Shown: positions 52,681 through 62,206, counted from the stretch's first letter. The stretch: DNA of 64,000 bases from UBA1450 sp964452355 (GCA_964452355.1 CAYVKV010000004.1:34881-98880); one strand, 5' to 3'. The notes: generated by a model not told the origin, from the letters alone. Program-made: numbers and translations.

Positions 52681-54012
52681 TTATGGAATTTTAAAACCGA
52701 TTGCCATCTCACGAACATCTTTCTTTATGGATTTCAACAGCTTGTTGGTATCAATTTCTCTTCTGAATTTTGCCAAATATTCTTTTCGTTTGGTTTTATC
52801 ATTGGGAAGATGGTACTTTTTTACGATCTCCAATACCTTGAGCATTTGTTTTCCAATAAATTTCATCTCCTTTTCTTTCATACCTCGGGTTGTTGCGGCG
52901 GGTGTACCCAATCGAATACCTGACGGATAAAATGGCGAACTCTCTTCTCCCGGAACGGTATTCTTATTAAGAGTAAGTCCGACGGCATCAAGAGCATATT
53001 CTGCAAAATAGCCTGATCCAGCGCCGTGTGTTTTGGTAAGGTTGACGAGTATCAGATGGTTTTCAGATCCTTCTCCAACAAGATTCAATCCGCCATCCAT
53101 GAGAGTACCCGCGAGAATCTTTGCATTTTTTACAATCCGTTTTGCATAGGTTGAAAATGATGGCTGAGATGCTTCATAAAGGGCAACGGCAATTGCAGCA
53201 GTTTGATTGTCATGCGGTCCTCCTTGAAGTCCCGGGAAGATTGCTTTATTTAGTTTTGTTGGGAGTTCAGGGTCTTTCTTTAGTCCCTTTTTTGTGACCA
53301 TGATGATTCCACCTCGTGGACCGCGAAGTGTTTTGTGTGTAGTTGTTGTCACAATATGAACGTAGGGAACTGGTGACGGGTGCATGCCGCCCGCAATAAG
53401 ACCGGCAATGTGTGCGATATCGGCCGCAAGATAAGCACCAACTTCGTCTGCGATTTCAGCAAATTTTTTAAACGGAATTTGGAGGGGGTATGCAGAAGCG
53501 CCAACCCAGATGAGCTTCGGTTTGTGTTTGAGTGCAAGTGCGCGGATTTCTTTGAAATCAAAGAGGCCATCTTTTCCATGTTTTACGGTACCAACTCCGT
53601 ATTGAACGCTTTTGAAATATATCGCGCTAAATGATACATGGGCGCCATGAGTTAGATGCCCTCCCGTAATAAGTGCTTGTCCCATGATGGTGTCTCCCGG
53701 AGCGCAGGTTGCCATATAAACCGCAAAGTTTGCCGGAGATCCAGAGTACGGCTGAACATTTGCGTATTCGACTTTAAACAATTTTTTGACTCGATTTTGA
53801 GCCAATTCTTCGACCTTGTCAACAAATTCATTTCCGCCATAGTATCGCTTATACGGGTATCCTTCAGAATATTTATTTACGAAGGGTGATGAGAGGGGAT
53901 TTCGAACATGTTCGGAGGCATAATTTTCTGATGGAATGAGTTCAATTCCGCATCTTTGGCGCTCTGTTTCTTCCTTGATAAGGTTATAAATTTTTTTATC
54001 TTGAATTTTCAT
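52681..54012 (-). CDS. glyA: Serine hydroxymethyltransferase
   Basis: The 443-residue PLP enzyme interconverts serine and glycine with tetrahydrofolate. It has ELIPSENYAS near the N-terminus, the PLP-lysine motif TTTTHKTLRGPRGG, and GLQGGPHDNQTAA. ATG 54012 fits the family better than 54054. folC lies divergently, so folate-dependent genes sit side by side. Confidence 0.96.
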   Translation of the reverse strand: MKIQDKKIYNLIKEETERQRCGIELIPSENYASEHVRNPLSSPFVNKYSEGYPYKRYYGGNEFVDKVEELAQNRVKKLFKVEYANVQPYSGSPANFAVYMATCAPGDTIMGQALITGGHLTHGAHVSFSAIYFKSVQYGVGTVKHGKDGLFDFKEIRALALKHKPKLIWVGASAYPLQIPFKKFAEIADEVGAYLAADIAHIAGLIAGGMHPSPVPYVHIVTTTTHKTLRGPRGGIIMVTKKGLKKDPELPTKLNKAIFPGLQGGPHDNQTAAIAVALYEASQPSFSTYAKRIVKNAKILAGTLMDGGLNLVGEGSENHLILVNLTKTHGAGSGYFAEYALDAVGLTLNKNTVPGEESSPFYPSGIRLGTPAATTRGMKEKEMKFIGKQMLKVLEIVKKYHLPNDKTKRKEYLAKFRREIDTNKLLKSIKKDVREMAIGFKIP

Positions 54013-54188
54013 GATAGAAAAGAAATTAATAATGAAGAGCGTTATCGGGAACAACTCAGATGCTATACCATGTTTGTGATGAAAGAATTGATAGTATTTG
54101 CACTCAGCGTATCAAAGGAGTTTAAAAAAAACAACTTGATTTTTATTTAAGATCTTATAGTATTGATTCATTACATACAATCTTCATT

Positions 54189-55538
54189 ATGAAAGTTCGA
54201 TCACAAGAGGAAGCCCAGAGGTATTTATATTCATTTCGATCGCATGGAGATCGCTATGGCTTGGGTAGTGCGGGGTTTGATTTTGGTCGAGTGATGTTCT
54301 TCTCTGAACTTTTGGGAAATCCACAAAATAAAATCAAGGTCATTCATGTTGCAGGAACTTCCGGTAAAGGCTCAACCTGTGCATTCTTAAGTAAACTCCT
54401 TGAAGAGCATGGTAAAAAAGTTGGATTAAGCGTATCTCCTCATATATATGATCTGAAAGAGCGGATTCAAATAAATAACAAACTCATTTCTGAAACACTT
54501 TTTTTGCCGTATTTGAATGAACTCATTCCTTTTATTGAAAAAGTTGTTATTTCAAAATACGGAAATCTGACTTTTTTTGAGATTATGATCGTGCTTGCTT
54601 ATTATGTTTTTTGGAAAGAGCATGTTGACTATGCGGTTATGGAAACCGGACTCGGTGGTCGACTTGATGCAACAAACATTGCAACCGCAGCAAATAAAAT
54701 TGCCGTTATTACCAAGCTTGGGATTGATCACACTGACGTGCTTGGAAATACTCTTACTTCGATTGCCACAGAAAAATCCAAAATCATTCATAAACAGAAT
54801 ACGGTAATAACGATTGACCAAGAACCAGCAGCTCAAAAAGTTATTTTATCTCAAGCAAAGCTTCAGGAAAGCATTTTTCACCAAATTCACCAGAACAAAA
54901 CATATACGAATATCGCTTTAGAAAACAACTTGATCACATTTGACTTTGAATATAAAGAGTTACACCTTCGAAAGTTAAAACTTGCAATACCGGCTGAGTA
55001 TCAAGTTGAAAATGCAAGTCTTGCACTTGTGACGGTATATGAAGTGTTCAAACGAGATGGATTTAATCTGGATGAATCGATCATTCGCAAAGTGCTTTCA
55101 AGTATGTATACTCCTGGAAGATTTCAAGAGATGAATGTAAAGGGCAAAAAAATCATCATTGATGGAGCGCATAATCCTCAAAAAATGTCTGCATTTATTG
55201 AGGACCTTAAAAAACGTCACCCCAACACATTATTTGATTTTCTCCTCGGATTTAAAAAAGGGAAGGATTACGAAAAAATGCTCAAGCACATTGTTCCCAT
55301 TTCCAATGAACTATTTGTAACTGAGTTTCAGGGAGATGATCAAGAACGTATCATTATCCCGGAAAAAGCCACGAAGATTCAAGCAGTTTTGAAAAAAACG
55401 TTCGCTGCAGAGAATGTGACAAAATATACTGACGCAATCGAAGCTTTGGAAAGTGCACAAAAAAAACATGATACAATACTTGTCATCACCGGTTCACTCT
55501 ATATGATTAGTATGATCTTGAAAGAATTAAAAAAATAA
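54189..55538 (+). CDS. folC: Folylpolyglutamate/dihydrofolate synthase
   Basis: The 449-residue Mur-ligase-family enzyme has the ATP loop VAGTSGKGSTCAFL, SPHIYDLKERIQIN, ETGLGGRLDATN, and DGAHNPQKM. It adds glutamate to folates. TACAAT (54176-54181) lies 7 nt before the ATG. The transporter gene follows after 9 nt. Confidence 0.94.
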   Translation: MKVRSQEEAQRYLYSFRSHGDRYGLGSAGFDFGRVMFFSELLGNPQNKIKVIHVAGTSGKGSTCAFLSKLLEEHGKKVGLSVSPHIYDLKERIQINNKLISETLFLPYLNELIPFIEKVVISKYGNLTFFEIMIVLAYYVFWKEHVDYAVMETGLGGRLDATNIATAANKIAVITKLGIDHTDVLGNTLTSIATEKSKIIHKQNTVITIDQEPAAQKVILSQAKLQESIFHQIHQNKTYTNIALENNLITFDFEYKELHLRKLKLAIPAEYQVENASLALVTVYEVFKRDGFNLDESIIRKVLSSMYTPGRFQEMNVKGKKIIIDGAHNPQKMSAFIEDLKKRHPNTLFDFLLGFKKGKDYEKMLKHIVPISNELFVTEFQGDDQERIIIPEKATKIQAVLKKTFAAENVTKYTDAIEALESAQKKHDTILVITGSLYMISMILKELKK

Positions 55539-55547
55539 AGTCAGATT

Positions 55548-56228
55548 ATGTTCAAAATGCAAAAAATGGATCTCTTAGTGGGGGTATATATTTTTGGGAT
55601 TATTGTGTCTGAACTCATGGGAATTAAAACATTTCCCTTAGTGACCTTCGGAAATTTTACCTTAAATGCAAGTGTTGCTATTTTTTTGATTCCCATTCTC
55701 TTTACAATCAATGATGTGATCATCGAAGTGCATGGCGTTGAGCGTGCTCGTTCTGTTGTCCGCACGGGACTTATGACCATAGGGCTATTATTCGGATTTA
55801 TCATGTTGTCTCTCGCCCTTCCTCCATCAATGCGCTTCTCAGAACATAATGAAGCGTTCAAGGAAATATTTGGAAAGTCTGCACGAATTTCACTCGCATC
55901 TCTTACGGCATTTTCACTCGCTGACTTTTTGGATATCTTTCTTTTTTCAAAGATCAGGCAGAAATTGGGTAAAAGCAAGCTCTGGCTTCGAAACAATGCA
56001 TCAAACATTATCGCCCAATTTATAGATACTACGATTTTTATGACTTTGGCATTCTGGGCGCTGGACAAAAGTATTGACAGTAACTTTGCATTTCTCACGA
56101 GCCTGATCATTCCGTATTGGCTCCTCAAGTCATTTATGTCAATCGTCGAAACTCCTCTGGTTTATCTTGGGGTAAAGTGGCTCAAAGATGATAAAAAGGA
56201 AATGAAGAAAAAAGTGATTGTGAATTAA
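55548..56228 (+). CDS. Queuosine-precursor transporter (VUT/YhhQ family)
   Basis: The 226-residue protein has six or so membrane helices. SELMGIKTF, LIPILFTINDVIIEVHG and the RNNASNIIAQFIDTTIFMTLAFW stretch are typical of the VUT (YhhQ) family, which imports queuine or preQ precursors for tRNA modification. Import would suit a small genome with salvage lifestyle. It converges on bcp. Confidence 0.85.
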   Translation: MFKMQKMDLLVGVYIFGIIVSELMGIKTFPLVTFGNFTLNASVAIFLIPILFTINDVIIEVHGVERARSVVRTGLMTIGLLFGFIMLSLALPPSMRFSEHNEAFKEIFGKSARISLASLTAFSLADFLDIFLFSKIRQKLGKSKLWLRNNASNIIAQFIDTTIFMTLAFWALDKSIDSNFAFLTSLIIPYWLLKSFMSIVETPLVYLGVKWLKDDKKEMKKKVIVN

Positions 56229-56241
56229 TCCGCATGTGCTT

Positions 56242-56697
56242 TTAAGTTAGTTCTTTTAGATCTGCAAGTACTTCTTCAGCATGCATTTTTGGCTTTACAT
56301 TTTTATACTCTTTCTCGATTTCTCCCTCAGGGTTTATCAAAAATGATTCACGCATAATGCCAAGGAATGTCTTGCCATACATACTTTTTTCCTTCAATAC
56401 ATCATATTTCTTGATAACTTCCTTTTCAGGATCACTCAAGAGCGGAAAGGGGAGAGAAAATTTTTCTTCAAATTTTTTGTGACTCTTTGCTGAGTCTGCC
56501 GAAACGCCAAGAACAATCGCATTATATTTTTCAAACTCTGACCATGAATCACGAAAGGTACATGCTTCAACGGTACAGCCAGGGGTATCGTCTTTCGGAT
56601 AGAAGTATAGGAGAACCCATTTTCCTTTGTAATCTTTTAGACAGTGTTTGGTGTTATTCTGATCGAAGAGACAAAAATCTGGCGCTTGTTGTTTCAT
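56242..56697 (-). CDS. bcp: Peroxiredoxin, BCP/PrxQ type
   Basis: The 151-residue thiol peroxidase has YPKDDTPGCTVEACTFRD with the peroxidatic Cys (PGCT) and a second Cys five residues on, as in PrxQ. It reduces hydroperoxides. The start at 56697 is chosen because upstream codons overlap the divergent gene and TATACT lies 7 nt before this ATG. Confidence 0.93.
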   Translation of the reverse strand: MKQQAPDFCLFDQNNTKHCLKDYKGKWVLLYFYPKDDTPGCTVEACTFRDSWSEFEKYNAIVLGVSADSAKSHKKFEEKFSLPFPLLSDPEKEVIKKYDVLKEKSMYGKTFLGIMRESFLINPEGEIEKEYKNVKPKMHAEEVLADLKELT

Positions 56698-56704
56698 GTC
56701 ATTA

Positions 56705-56724
56705 AGTATACCGCATGGTAAAAT
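56705..56724. promoter_or_regulatory. Back-to-back -10 boxes between bcp and the RibD_C gene
   Basis: In a 34-bp intergenic region TATACT (minus strand, 56705-56710) stands 7 nt before the bcp ATG, and TAAAAT (plus strand, 56719-56724) stands 7 nt before ATG 56732. Both -35 regions would fall within the opposite gene. Confidence 0.55.
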
Positions 56725-56731
56725 AAAGATC

Positions 56732-57418
56732 ATGAAACTTTCACCATTTACATTCCAAAAACCTGATGGTCGTCCGTTCTTTTTCACCAGTTTTGTGAGC
56801 ACGATTGACGGAAAGATTATCGTCAAAGAAAAAGGATATTGGCCCATCGGAACAGAAAAAGATAAAGAATATTTTACGTTTCTTCGCGCACACGCAGATG
56901 CGGTAGTTGACGCCAAAAACACCGCCGTCCGGTTTGCCAAATACTTTATCCGCAGGATTCATGAGGACATGTATCAAGGGTTTCGGAAAGATTTGGGGAA
57001 GTCACCCTTGCCTGAGTACATTGTTCTGACCTCAAATCCTGATGAAGAACTCCATAATGCACTTAAAAATGATCATGGTTTTGAAACAACCATTCTCACC
57101 CCAGAAGCAGGATCAAAGCGCGTGAGCATACAGCATCTTATTAATTACCTTAATAAACAAGGGTACAAATATGTCTTCATTGATGGAGGACCAACATTGA
57201 TCGCACAGCTGCTTGAGGCAGAAGTTCTCGACGAAATCCACCTCACGATTGCTCCCAAAATCTTTGGCTCTCTTCCTGAAAAAACCCTCACGATGGTCGA
57301 GGGAATACTCTTTCCCCCAGACAAAGTTCCACAATTTAAACTTCTGAGTGTTGAAAAATTGGATGATGAGGTGGTACTGAGGTACTCACTTCCACGCCTC
57401 GCAGATCATGCGAAATGA
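56732..57418 (+). CDS. RibD_C / dihydrofolate-reductase-like NADPH reductase
   Basis: The 228-residue protein matches the C-terminal reductase domain of RibD (PF01872): RPFFFTSFVSTIDGKI, HADAVVDAKNT, and FIDGGPTLIAQLLEAEVLDEIHLTIAP. No deaminase domain is present. Stand-alone RibD_C proteins may serve as DHFR-like enzymes; the nearby folC and glyA make a folate role plausible but unproven. Its last 33 bases overlap the converging helicase gene. Confidence 0.8.
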   Translation: MKLSPFTFQKPDGRPFFFTSFVSTIDGKIIVKEKGYWPIGTEKDKEYFTFLRAHADAVVDAKNTAVRFAKYFIRRIHEDMYQGFRKDLGKSPLPEYIVLTSNPDEELHNALKNDHGFETTILTPEAGSKRVSIQHLINYLNKQGYKYVFIDGGPTLIAQLLEAEVLDEIHLTIAPKIFGSLPEKTLTMVEGILFPPDKVPQFKLLSVEKLDDEVVLRYSLPRLADHAK

Positions 57419-60337
57419 ACAAAAGTCACACCACGGTCCGACACGGGGATCAAATTTTTGACTTCTGATATTTTGAACAACATTCTTAACTCGAGTTTGA
57501 ACTTCGAGAAGATCCTCTGCTGTTTGATTCAAAGTAATCTTTTCCCGTGCCTGAAGATAATAAAAGGAGAGATCAATTTTTTCGATCGGAATGTTGTACA
57601 AACCCGGGTCAGATGCTGCGGTTGCATAGATAGCTAGTTGTAGATCTTTTTTGAGCTTCTTATCATCTGGTCTTCTTCCGGTTTTGTAATCAATAACTTC
57701 GATACCGCCATCATCTTTTTGATCCACGCGATCTATCTTTCCCGTGAGAAACTCTGTGCTGCCGATTCGGATTTTAAACAATTTTTCAAGACTTTTGTTT
57801 ATGATTTCGTGTGTGTGGATATAGTGGTAATAATTTTCAATCATGTCGGGTGCCTCTTTTTTTATACGTGCTTGATGAGCTTGTGACGTGTACCCCACCG
57901 GGATCCATGATGACTCGAGAAGATTGAGCATGTGATCGAGTTCCAATGAGGAGTCCTTCATATATCCTTTGTAAAATTTCTGAAGTACATGGTGAATCGT
58001 ACTTCCAAATGATGCAGCTCCTGCAGATGGTGTAGGAATCCTCAGGATGTATTGATACTTGTACTGAAGGGGGCAAACTTCATAGGTTTGAAGTTGGGAA
58101 TATGAGATCTTGCGAACTTCAAAAGGAGGGATGATCACGGGCTCTCCTTTCTTTTTGAAGTCAAAGATAGTGAGTTGTTCCTTTTTTTCTGAGACAAGCG
58201 TGCTTAAGTTTTGTACCGTTTCAAGACCAATTGTTTCGGCTACAAATGGGGAAATTTTTCGTTTTCTCAAACCTGATCCGTAGATTTCTGAGGAGCTCAA
58301 GAAAGCCCGATCCTTTGCACGAGTGAGGCCGACATAGAACAAGCGTCGTTCTTCTTGGACATGGTAATCTCCTTCGGGCATCTGTTCTTTGATCAAATCA
58401 TCGGGGATCGGGATTTGCTCACGCCTGCGAACCGTTGGAAACCGACCCTGACTGAGATTTGACAAAAAAACCACGGGGAATTCGAGACCTTTTGCTGAGT
58501 GAACCGTGAGTATGTTTACTGCGTTGACTTGAGAAATATCATTTTCACCGGCAAGTGGAGATTCTCCAAGCTCCATACTCATCGTTATAAAGTCATTGAT
58601 CGAAAAGACTGAGGTATCGTCTTGTGCGTTTTCAATTTCTTTGAGCTTTCGGAAAAACTTGGTGATGTTGAGCGTTTGTTTTTCTTCAAGCTCTGATGTT
58701 GGATTGCTTAATTTTTCAAGATAGTGAGTATCCTCAAGGAATGAAAATAGTATTTCACCTGCCGTATCATGTTTTATTTGTCCCAGATGCTTTTTGATCA
58801 TGCGCATAATTGGTATCAATTTTTCCTTGGTACTTTCATTGATGAGCGGAAGATACTCTTTATATTGCGCATTATTTTTTTTGTACCATTCTTCTACTTC
58901 AAATGAGAGGTACACGTCAATAGCTTGATACAAACCGAGAGATATTTTTTTGGCAAAAGACATAAGAAGGACGAGATCCTCGGCATTATTTTGGAAAATA
59001 TCCATGCTTAAGACTCGAAACATCGATACGGTGTCATTCAAATCAGCCAAGAGATTGAGATATGCGATGATGTCTTTTACCTCTGGTTGTTTAAAGAGGG
59101 TTCCCGGTCCTAAGAATTGAAAGGGAATCCCATTGCGTTTGAGTGCGCTTATCACGGAATCGCTATGATTGTTTGCTCGGACCAGAATCGCAAAGTCTTG
59201 AAATTCATAATGGTGCTTTTTTTTCAGTTGTATTATTTTTGAAACAATCCAGTCTGCTTCATTATCTCCATGTGAGAAAAGATTAAAAGTGACTGCGTCT
59301 TTGATATTTTTAGCATGGCTTTTGAGTTCTTTTGAGATGCCAAGCTTCGCCTCGAGCGTGTCGGGGTTGTTGTTTTGAATGAGTTTGTAAGCGCGATCAA
59401 GTACCGTTTGATTTGATCGATAATTATCTACCAAACTCATTTGCCGTGCTTTTTTATAGTCATCCATGAACGTGAGGATGTTTGAGACCGAAGCGCCACG
59501 AAATTTGTAGATTGCTTGTGAGTCATCGCCGACCACCGTCAGATTTGGATTTTTCTTTGGCGGACAAAGCAGTTTGATCATCTCGTACTGTGCGATATTG
59601 GTATCCTGAAATTCATCAACGAGAATGTATTTAAATTTTTGTTGATATTGTTTGAGAATATTTGGTCGTGTGCGCAAGAGAATGTTTAGATAAAAAATGA
59701 GGTCGCCAAAATCCATGACATCATGTTCAATTTTGATTTTTTGATATGTTTTGTAGGCAAATGAAAGCTCTTGAAATTGCTCACGTTCTTCATCTGTTAA
59801 CGGCGTTTTCTTTGATCGAGATTGTTTTGCGACCCATTGTTCGTAATCCTCAGGAGATATATCTTCATCCTGAAGACGAGAAAAGTGTTGAAGGAGTCCG
59901 GTTATGAATTTGTTTGGATTGCTCACGGGGCGAAAGTATTTGAGGTTTAAATTGAATAGATTGTTTCGCAAAAAAAGAACTGACTGTGCTTGAGACATAA
60001 GACTATATGAAGCATTCATTCCTATGTGATGAAGTTCATCTCGGAGCACGTCATCTGCAAATGCGTGAAATGTTGAAATCCACATCTGGAAAAATCCATA
60101 CGGCATCGCACGATCAACGCGTTCTTCCATCTCGTATGCTGCTTTTTCAGTAAAGGTGAGACAGAGTATTTCTTCTGGTCGCGCAAACTTCTGATTTATC
60201 AAGTATTTTATCTTCTCAACGAGCGTCGTTGTTTTTCCTGTTCCCGCACCTGCAACAATGAGAAGGGGGCCCGTAATATATGCTATTGCTTGTTGCTGAC
60301 TGGTGTTGAGTTTTGTAGGTTCCTTATCCATAGCCAT
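57386..60337 (-). CDS. UvrD/PcrA-family helicase with C-terminal PD-(D/E)XK nuclease
   Basis: The 983-residue superfamily-1 helicase has Walker A GAGTGKT (30-36), DEFQDTN, GDDSQAIYKFRGA, and VHSAKGLEFPVVF. From about residue 755 a Cas4/AddB-like nuclease follows: SYSQLQTYEVCPLQYKY, GKIDRVDQ, VIDYKTGR. Cysteines in YEVC and WCDFC...MIC probably hold a 4Fe-4S cluster. The layout resembles single-chain AddA/AdnB-type end-processing enzymes. ATG 60331 may be the true start, since TACAAT ends 3 nt before 60337. Confidence 0.9.
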   Translation of the reverse strand: MAMDKEPTKLNTSQQQAIAYITGPLLIVAGAGTGKTTTLVEKIKYLINQKFARPEEILCLTFTEKAAYEMEERVDRAMPYGFFQMWISTFHAFADDVLRDELHHIGMNASYSLMSQAQSVLFLRNNLFNLNLKYFRPVSNPNKFITGLLQHFSRLQDEDISPEDYEQWVAKQSRSKKTPLTDEEREQFQELSFAYKTYQKIKIEHDVMDFGDLIFYLNILLRTRPNILKQYQQKFKYILVDEFQDTNIAQYEMIKLLCPPKKNPNLTVVGDDSQAIYKFRGASVSNILTFMDDYKKARQMSLVDNYRSNQTVLDRAYKLIQNNNPDTLEAKLGISKELKSHAKNIKDAVTFNLFSHGDNEADWIVSKIIQLKKKHHYEFQDFAILVRANNHSDSVISALKRNGIPFQFLGPGTLFKQPEVKDIIAYLNLLADLNDTVSMFRVLSMDIFQNNAEDLVLLMSFAKKISLGLYQAIDVYLSFEVEEWYKKNNAQYKEYLPLINESTKEKLIPIMRMIKKHLGQIKHDTAGEILFSFLEDTHYLEKLSNPTSELEEKQTLNITKFFRKLKEIENAQDDTSVFSINDFITMSMELGESPLAGENDISQVNAVNILTVHSAKGLEFPVVFLSNLSQGRFPTVRRREQIPIPDDLIKEQMPEGDYHVQEERRLFYVGLTRAKDRAFLSSSEIYGSGLRKRKISPFVAETIGLETVQNLSTLVSEKKEQLTIFDFKKKGEPVIIPPFEVRKISYSQLQTYEVCPLQYKYQYILRIPTPSAGAASFGSTIHHVLQKFYKGYMKDSSLELDHMLNLLESSWIPVGYTSQAHQARIKKEAPDMIENYYHYIHTHEIINKSLEKLFKIRIGSTEFLTGKIDRVDQKDDGGIEVIDYKTGRRPDDKKLKKDLQLAIYATAASDPGLYNIPIEKIDLSFYYLQAREKITLNQTAEDLLEVQTRVKNVVQNIRSQKFDPRVGPWCDFCSFRMICEAWK

Positions 60338-60364
60338 ACTATTGTAGCATGAGATTAGTACTCC

Positions 60365-62107
60365 TTAAGGATCGTACACTGGCAGATCATCTACACGAAA
60401 AATAGTTGGAAAATTAACTTCTTCCATTCGTTTTATATGTTCTTTATAAGCAACGGGATCAAGCCCCTCGTAGTAGGTTGGGGAACTTGTTGCCAGGAGT
60501 TGCTTAACGACAGTATTATAATTCCATGGATCGACACGATCTGTATGACTAATGAGTTTTTGATGGTAATCTGCCAATGCGCTTCTGTACTCATCACTTA
60601 TGGGCAACTGTGAGACATTATCCAATGTTGTTCTATAACCATTTCTAACTTGTTCATAAAATATTTTTTCCAAACTTGTTAATTCTTCAGGATTTGTCTT
60701 TGAAGTCAATCCGTACATAAGAGCCATGTCTCTCAGGCTATTTTGGGCATAAAAAATTGTGTCTCGGTATCCATCGCTAATATGTTTTGGATCAAATGGA
60801 TCTTCAGGATATTGTACAAGCACATCAAGATCTGCCACTCTTCCTCCATACATATCTTTTGAACTTGCAGCGCTTCCTAAATCCCATCCCAATGCGTAAT
60901 TCATGCCTATTATTTTTCCCATTCTTTCTGTATTCCAGGAAAGAGTCTTCATCACTAACTCTTCATTATTACTCATGAATTTATGCGCAATTGTTTCTGC
61001 AAGGTGTTGAATGTAGAATTCAACACCTTGATGTACAATTCCATCCTCTTTTGTATATTTAGTTAACTGAGGAATGGATATTGATTTTTTTTCTGCACCT
61101 CTCCTGAGCTGAGGTATGGGTATTGAAAATCCTGCTGTGGCGGAATCAATAAGACTTCTTATCGGAGTGGAATTCTTTGAATCCACCAAAAACTTTTCCT
61201 GCTTCTTTAAAAGCTGAAACATATTATCTCCATTGGGATCAGTTATTTGCATAAAATCATCAAAGTCCAGAGGTTTAATGATTGATGAATCATTCGGATG
61301 ATTTTCTTGGTAATCTACAAGCCAGTCCGATTGAAGCTGATTCCATAAATCAACAGCTGACTGCTTCCCTTCTTCGGTATCTAAATTTATATTAGAAAAT
61401 AGAAAATCTGGAGTTCCTAAATATTTAGCGTTGATATTCCGTGTTGGATGCTTAAGATCTCTAAAATAAACCTGGTGTACCGGAAGAATTTTCGTTCTAT
61501 CATTACTCTGTGATTCAAGTGCAGCTGACACGTCAATTACATTTGAGGCAATACGAACAGGAACATCATCACCAGGATAAAGACTGCCATACAAATAAGC
61601 AAGATATATTGAATTAAGTAGTTCTTGTTCGGCTTTTGCTTGTTGTACACCTCCAATAATTTCCCATCCGGGGTGATCATTTTTTCCAAGAAAACCTAGT
61701 TTAGGATCATTGGCTCTGTCTTCTGGCACCACGGTTCGAGTCCCAACTCCCTTAACTAGAGTTTGATCGGGAAGTAGTGCCGATCGTGAATCAAATCGTC
61801 TATATCCGTCTGTAGTTGCGTCGGGATGACTTGCAATTAAGCCAGGACCAAATAAACTATTGGGGTGGCTATTTCTTGTCCCAGCAGTTTGAGGTCGGAG
61901 TGCAACTGATTTTGTAACCAGTTGATCTTGAGGGGTTTTGCCGTGTACTGCTTTATAAACTTCTTCAGGATGTACTGTAAACATCTGACCAAAGAGTAAA
62001 TGGCGTTCAGATGCTAGAACCTGAGCTGTTATATCAGTAACGTCATGAAGAGGAATGAACTCTCTGTCCATTTTACTAGCACCTTCAAGAGATTGATTAG
62101 CTTCCAT
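60365..62107 (-). CDS. Large protein of unknown function (580 aa), possibly SelO-like pseudokinase
   Basis: The 580-residue, mostly polar protein has no signal peptide or helix. Two stretches recall SelO-type protein AMPylases: TLVKGVGTRTVV (Gly-rich loop place) with GGVQQAKAEQELLNSIYLAYLYG, and LSWNTERMGKIIGMNYALGWDLG (catalytic-loop place). The match is weak and by eye only. ATG 62107 is preferred (TACATT 6 nt upstream); 62146 would add 13 residues. Confidence 0.6.
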   Translation of the reverse strand: MEANQSLEGASKMDREFIPLHDVTDITAQVLASERHLLFGQMFTVHPEEVYKAVHGKTPQDQLVTKSVALRPQTAGTRNSHPNSLFGPGLIASHPDATTDGYRRFDSRSALLPDQTLVKGVGTRTVVPEDRANDPKLGFLGKNDHPGWEIIGGVQQAKAEQELLNSIYLAYLYGSLYPGDDVPVRIASNVIDVSAALESQSNDRTKILPVHQVYFRDLKHPTRNINAKYLGTPDFLFSNINLDTEEGKQSAVDLWNQLQSDWLVDYQENHPNDSSIIKPLDFDDFMQITDPNGDNMFQLLKKQEKFLVDSKNSTPIRSLIDSATAGFSIPIPQLRRGAEKKSISIPQLTKYTKEDGIVHQGVEFYIQHLAETIAHKFMSNNEELVMKTLSWNTERMGKIIGMNYALGWDLGSAASSKDMYGGRVADLDVLVQYPEDPFDPKHISDGYRDTIFYAQNSLRDMALMYGLTSKTNPEELTSLEKIFYEQVRNGYRTTLDNVSQLPISDEYRSALADYHQKLISHTDRVDPWNYNTVVKQLLATSSPTYYEGLDPVAYKEHIKRMEEVNFPTIFRVDDLPVYDP

Positions 62108-62154
62108 GAAAACAATGTACCATATTTTGCTCAAACACGGTAGCACGAGGAGGC

Positions 62155-62183
62155 TTGACTTTTTGCTTATCTCACTCTATTAT
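62155..62183 (+). promoter_or_regulatory. Promoter P1 of the tuf-rpsJ operon
   Basis: TTGACT (62155-62160), 17-nt spacer, TATTAT (62178-62183). It gives a leader of about 190 nt, long for this window. Confidence 0.7.
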
Positions 62184-62206
62184 TTGCCCTACGATTGATA
62201 CACAAC

